NCBI GenBank assembly: GCA_027858735.1
Contig: JAQICC010000074.1
Location: 1-45,201, forward strand
Direction: 5' to 3'
Source of the DNA: Salinivirgaceae bacterium
GTDB lineage: Bacteria > Bacteroidota > Bacteroidia > Bacteroidales > SZUA-534
DNA: 45,201 nucleotides
In this document: in pieces, positions 43,136-45,201 of the stretch
Numbering within the stretch: the stretch's first letter is position 1
Layout: every line of letters begins with the position of its first letter
Translations under genes and position numbers: made by a program
The notes under the pieces: model-generated
What the model was told of the DNA's origin: nothing
Database searches by the model: none
Seen by the model: the letters and a program-made list of their open reading frames with translations, nothing else

Positions 43136-43765
43136 ATGCTTTGTAGATCGATAGCGGTTGAAGGGTTTGAAAAAGTAAAAGAGCTTCTTAATGGGGCTGA
43201 AATGGCAGAAATACGCATTGAAAAGACCGGTCTTTCTGTCGAGGAAGTTAAAATGCTTTTTCAAAGTCATAATAATTTGATTGCCACATGTCGTGTTGAA
43301 AATAATACTGATGCCGAAAGGACACAGCTATTATCAGCTGCAATTGAAGGCGGAGCAAAGTGGATTGATCTTGAACTGGAATCAGAGAACAGTTTTACAG
43401 AACCTTTAATTGAAAAAGCAAAAATTCATGGGTGCACTGTTATTATCTCGTACCACAATTATGAAGAGACTCCTGATTTAAGAGAGTTAACAGCGATTAT
43501 TGAAAAATGTATATCAAAAGGTGCTGAGCTTGTAAAACTGGCAACTAGGGTCAATAAGCAAACCGACATTACAAATCTATTGTCTCTATATTCCTATAAT
43601 TACCCTATGTTGGCCTTAGGAATGGGTAAACTGGGTAACATATCGCGCGTTGCAGCTTTAAAATTGGGAGCTCCGTTTACCTTTGTAAGTTGCGATTCGG
43701 AAGAAGTTACTGCTCCAGGCCAAATTACCGAAAGCGAAATGAATACAATTTTAAATATATTATAA
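43136..43765 (+). CDS. aroD: Type I 3-dehydroquinate dehydratase
   Basis: 209 residues, a (beta/alpha)8 barrel of class I. AEIRIEKTG, the catalytic His in VIISYHNYEETP, the Schiff-base Lys in GAELVKLATRVN and LALGMGKLGNISRVAALKLGAPFTF are present. It converts 3-dehydroquinate to 3-dehydroshikimate. Shikimate dehydrogenase (aroE), shikimate kinase (aroK) and chorismate synthase (aroC) are not in the window. Confidence 0.95.
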   Translation: MLCRSIAVEGFEKVKELLNGAEMAEIRIEKTGLSVEEVKMLFQSHNNLIATCRVENNTDAERTQLLSAAIEGGAKWIDLELESENSFTEPLIEKAKIHGCTVIISYHNYEETPDLRELTAIIEKCISKGAELVKLATRVNKQTDITNLLSLYSYNYPMLALGMGKLGNISRVAALKLGAPFTFVSCDSEEVTAPGQITESEMNTILNIL

Positions 43766-43795
43766 TCAGATATATAAAACAATTTATTTAAACCC

Positions 43796-45046
43796 ATGAT
43801 TAAAGTAATACATCCATCAAAAATTAAAGGAGAAGTTAAGGCTCCAGCGTCAAAAAGTTTTATGCAACGTGCCATTGCTTTATCGGTATTGGCTGATGGT
43901 GAGACCATTATTGAAAATCCATCACGCTGTGACGATGCCTTGGCAGGTTTGAATATAGCTTCGAGTTTTGGATGTAAGGTGTATGATAATGGTGAGTTTA
44001 TTTCTGTTATTCCAAATAAAGAGGTTAAGCCAACAAAGTTGCTATGCGGTGAATCAGGTCTGGCAATCCGTTTGTTTGCACCAATTGTGAGTCTTTATTC
44101 CCATCAGGTTGAATTGCAAGCAGAAGGTTCTTTGTTAAAGCGACCTGCTGATTTTATGACAAGTACATTGAATCAATTAGGTGTTGGTACTGAAACAAAC
44201 GACGGTTTTCCTCCTTTGAAAATTCAAGGCCCCTTGAAAACAGGCTCGGCTGAACTTGATGGTAGTTTAAGCTCGCAATTTTTATCGGGCTTATTAATTG
44301 CTTTACCTAAAGCTCAAGGTAATAGTACTTTAAAGGTGAATAACCTTATGAGTATTCCTTATATTGATATGACTTTAAAAGCAATTGAATCATTTGGTGG
44401 CAAAATTGAACATTCAGATTATAAAGTATTTACCATACAAGGTAGCCAGAATTACAATGCGGGTACATATTTTATTGAAGGTGATTGGAGCGGAGCTGCC
44501 GGGTTACTTGTTGCAGGAGCAATTGGTGGCAATATTATGGTTACAAAGCTTACATCAACGTCAACTCAAGCCGATATGGCTGTTATGAAAGCTTTGCGCG
44601 ATGCTGGTGCTGAAATTGAAATTGATGATGATACCATAATAATTAAGCGACCAAAACAGCTACAAGCTTTTGAATTTGATGCTTTGCATTGCCCAGACCT
44701 GTTTCCAGTACTTACAGCTTTAGCGGCAAATTGCGAGGGAACAACAAGAATAAGTGGCGTTCATAGATTATTACATAAAGAAAGCAATAGAGGAGAAGCC
44801 TTAAAGAATGAGTTTAATAAAATAGGGGTATCTATTGAATTTGAGAATGATATAATGTTAATAAAAGGAGGAAACATTCAAGGTGGTGATGTTTTTGCTC
44901 ACAACGATCATAGAATTGCAATGGCTTTAACCTTGGCAGCCTTTAATGCAGCAGGGGCTATTAAAATTTCAGGGACTGAATGTGTAAATAAAACATACCC
45001 TGAGTTTTTTGAAGACATGAAAATGTTAGGTGTAAAAGTAGAGTAA
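43796..45046 (+). CDS. aroA: 5-enolpyruvylshikimate-3-phosphate synthase
   Basis: 416 residues. EPSPS pattern: KAPASKSFMQRAIALSVLADG at the start (substrate-binding Lys and Ser), LLCGESGLAIRLFAP in place of the usual GNAGTAMR loop, GSLSSQFLSGLLIALP, EGDWSGAAGLLVAGAI, LLHKESNRGEAL and NDHRIAMALTLAAF. It joins PEP and shikimate-3-phosphate. The variation in the GNAGT loop is similar to that in class II-like enzymes of this phylum and may affect glyphosate sensitivity, which the sequence alone does not settle. It is the last gene of the operon seen here. Confidence 0.95.
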   Translation: MIKVIHPSKIKGEVKAPASKSFMQRAIALSVLADGETIIENPSRCDDALAGLNIASSFGCKVYDNGEFISVIPNKEVKPTKLLCGESGLAIRLFAPIVSLYSHQVELQAEGSLLKRPADFMTSTLNQLGVGTETNDGFPPLKIQGPLKTGSAELDGSLSSQFLSGLLIALPKAQGNSTLKVNNLMSIPYIDMTLKAIESFGGKIEHSDYKVFTIQGSQNYNAGTYFIEGDWSGAAGLLVAGAIGGNIMVTKLTSTSTQADMAVMKALRDAGAEIEIDDDTIIIKRPKQLQAFEFDALHCPDLFPVLTALAANCEGTTRISGVHRLLHKESNRGEALKNEFNKIGVSIEFENDIMLIKGGNIQGGDVFAHNDHRIAMALTLAAFNAAGAIKISGTECVNKTYPEFFEDMKMLGVKVE

Positions 45047-45051
45047 TAAGC

Positions 45052-45103
45052 TTGGGGTACTTGTACCCAAATTGAGCGATTTGCTATCGCAAATCTGCTC
45101 AAT
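45052..45103 (+). other. Tandem hairpins after aroA
   Basis: The first small hairpin, TTGGGGTAC / GTACCCAA (45052-45070), has one bulged G. The second is strong: ATTGAGC-GATTTGC (45071-45084) with GCAAATC-T-GCTCAAT (45089-45103), 14 pairs with a single bulge and loop TATC. No T-run follows, so they may protect the 3' end of the aro transcript or end it in a rho-dependent way. Confidence 0.6.
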
Positions 45104-45120
45104 CGACTGAGGTCTTGTAA

Positions 45121-45181
45121 GGTTTTCATACTTTTCGTTTCCCCGAAATAATCGGGGCAGGCTACTCAAAATGTGAAAACC
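45121..45181. repeat. Long palindromic element at the right edge
   Basis: The outer arms GGTTTTCA..TTTT (45121-45134) and AAAATGTGAAAACC (45168-45181) pair with one short internal mismatch. Inside, CCCCGA (45141-45146) pairs with TCGGGG (45152-45157). The 61-base unit looks like a REP- or MITE-like element, or a structured RNA. The window ends 20 bases later. Confidence 0.55.
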
Positions 45182-45201
45182 AACAATTCCTAGGTCAGCC
45201 T

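Noticed and set aside
44908-45129. Minus-strand frame across the end of aroA and the hairpins
   Set aside because: It is mostly antisense to aroA, begins inside the hairpin region and shows no family features.

Overview
The window looks like a chromosomal segment of a T9SS-bearing member of the Bacteroidota. The evidence is low GC, SusC/SusD outer-membrane proteins, C-terminal type IX secretion (T9SS) sorting domains, a DUF6377-type regulator, a gldA/gldF/gldG operon, and promoters of the TTTG-N19-TAnnTTTG kind. A marine or gut Marinilabiliales/Bacteroidales-like bacterium is likely, but the lineage cannot be fixed from this sequence alone. I see no rRNA, tRNA, CRISPR array, prophage or insertion sequence.

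Layout. 1-4.5 kb: remnants of a Crp-type regulator, a single-domain response regulator, an ABC-F ATPase, a secreted protein of unknown function and a GNAT acetyltransferase. 4.6-8.8 kb (minus strand): gldA-gldF-gldG-DUF4340, an ABC-2 export/gliding-type operon ending in a strong terminator. 9.1-12.5 kb (minus): a PAS-rich hybrid histidine kinase without a recognisable H-box, and an isoaspartyl peptidase/asparaginase. 12.9-16.8 kb (plus): an LTA-synthase-like sulfatase-fold enzyme, an orphan SiaC-family phosphoprotein and an SsnA-like amidohydrolase that has lost metal ligands. 17-28 kb: a polysaccharide utilization locus (regulator, T9SS surface protein, SusC, SusD, GH30, and a convergent GH5 with a beta-trefoil domain), probably for a beta-glucan. 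28.8-36 kb: a galactose operon (NUDIX-type regulator, galT, galE, galK, vSGLT-like symporter, galM). 36.2-37.6 kb (minus): a PurF paralogue without the glutaminase nucleophile. 38-45 kb: seven aromatic amino acid genes in a row (pheA, aminotransferase, tyrA, DAHP synthase-chorismate mutase, aroB, aroD, aroA).

The most interesting item is the 150-bp leader of the aromatic operon. A good promoter is followed by a 27-codon ORF holding nine aromatic codons in a row (Phe, Tyr and Trp, residues 10-18), then by a rho-independent terminator 12 bp before the pheA start codon. Segments of the leader can form three competing helices (1:2, 2:3, 3:4), which is the layout of classical ribosome-mediated attenuation. 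One leader reading all three aromatic amino acids ahead of a whole shikimate/Phe/Tyr operon is, to my knowledge, not commonly described in this phylum.

Other points of interest are a 160-170 bp dispersed intergenic repeat with two copies in the window, a palindrome that may be the operator of the galactose NUDIX regulator, and three proteins whose catalytic residues appear to be lost (PurF-like, SsnA-like, histidine kinase). All functional statements come from motif recognition by eye; no database search was run.
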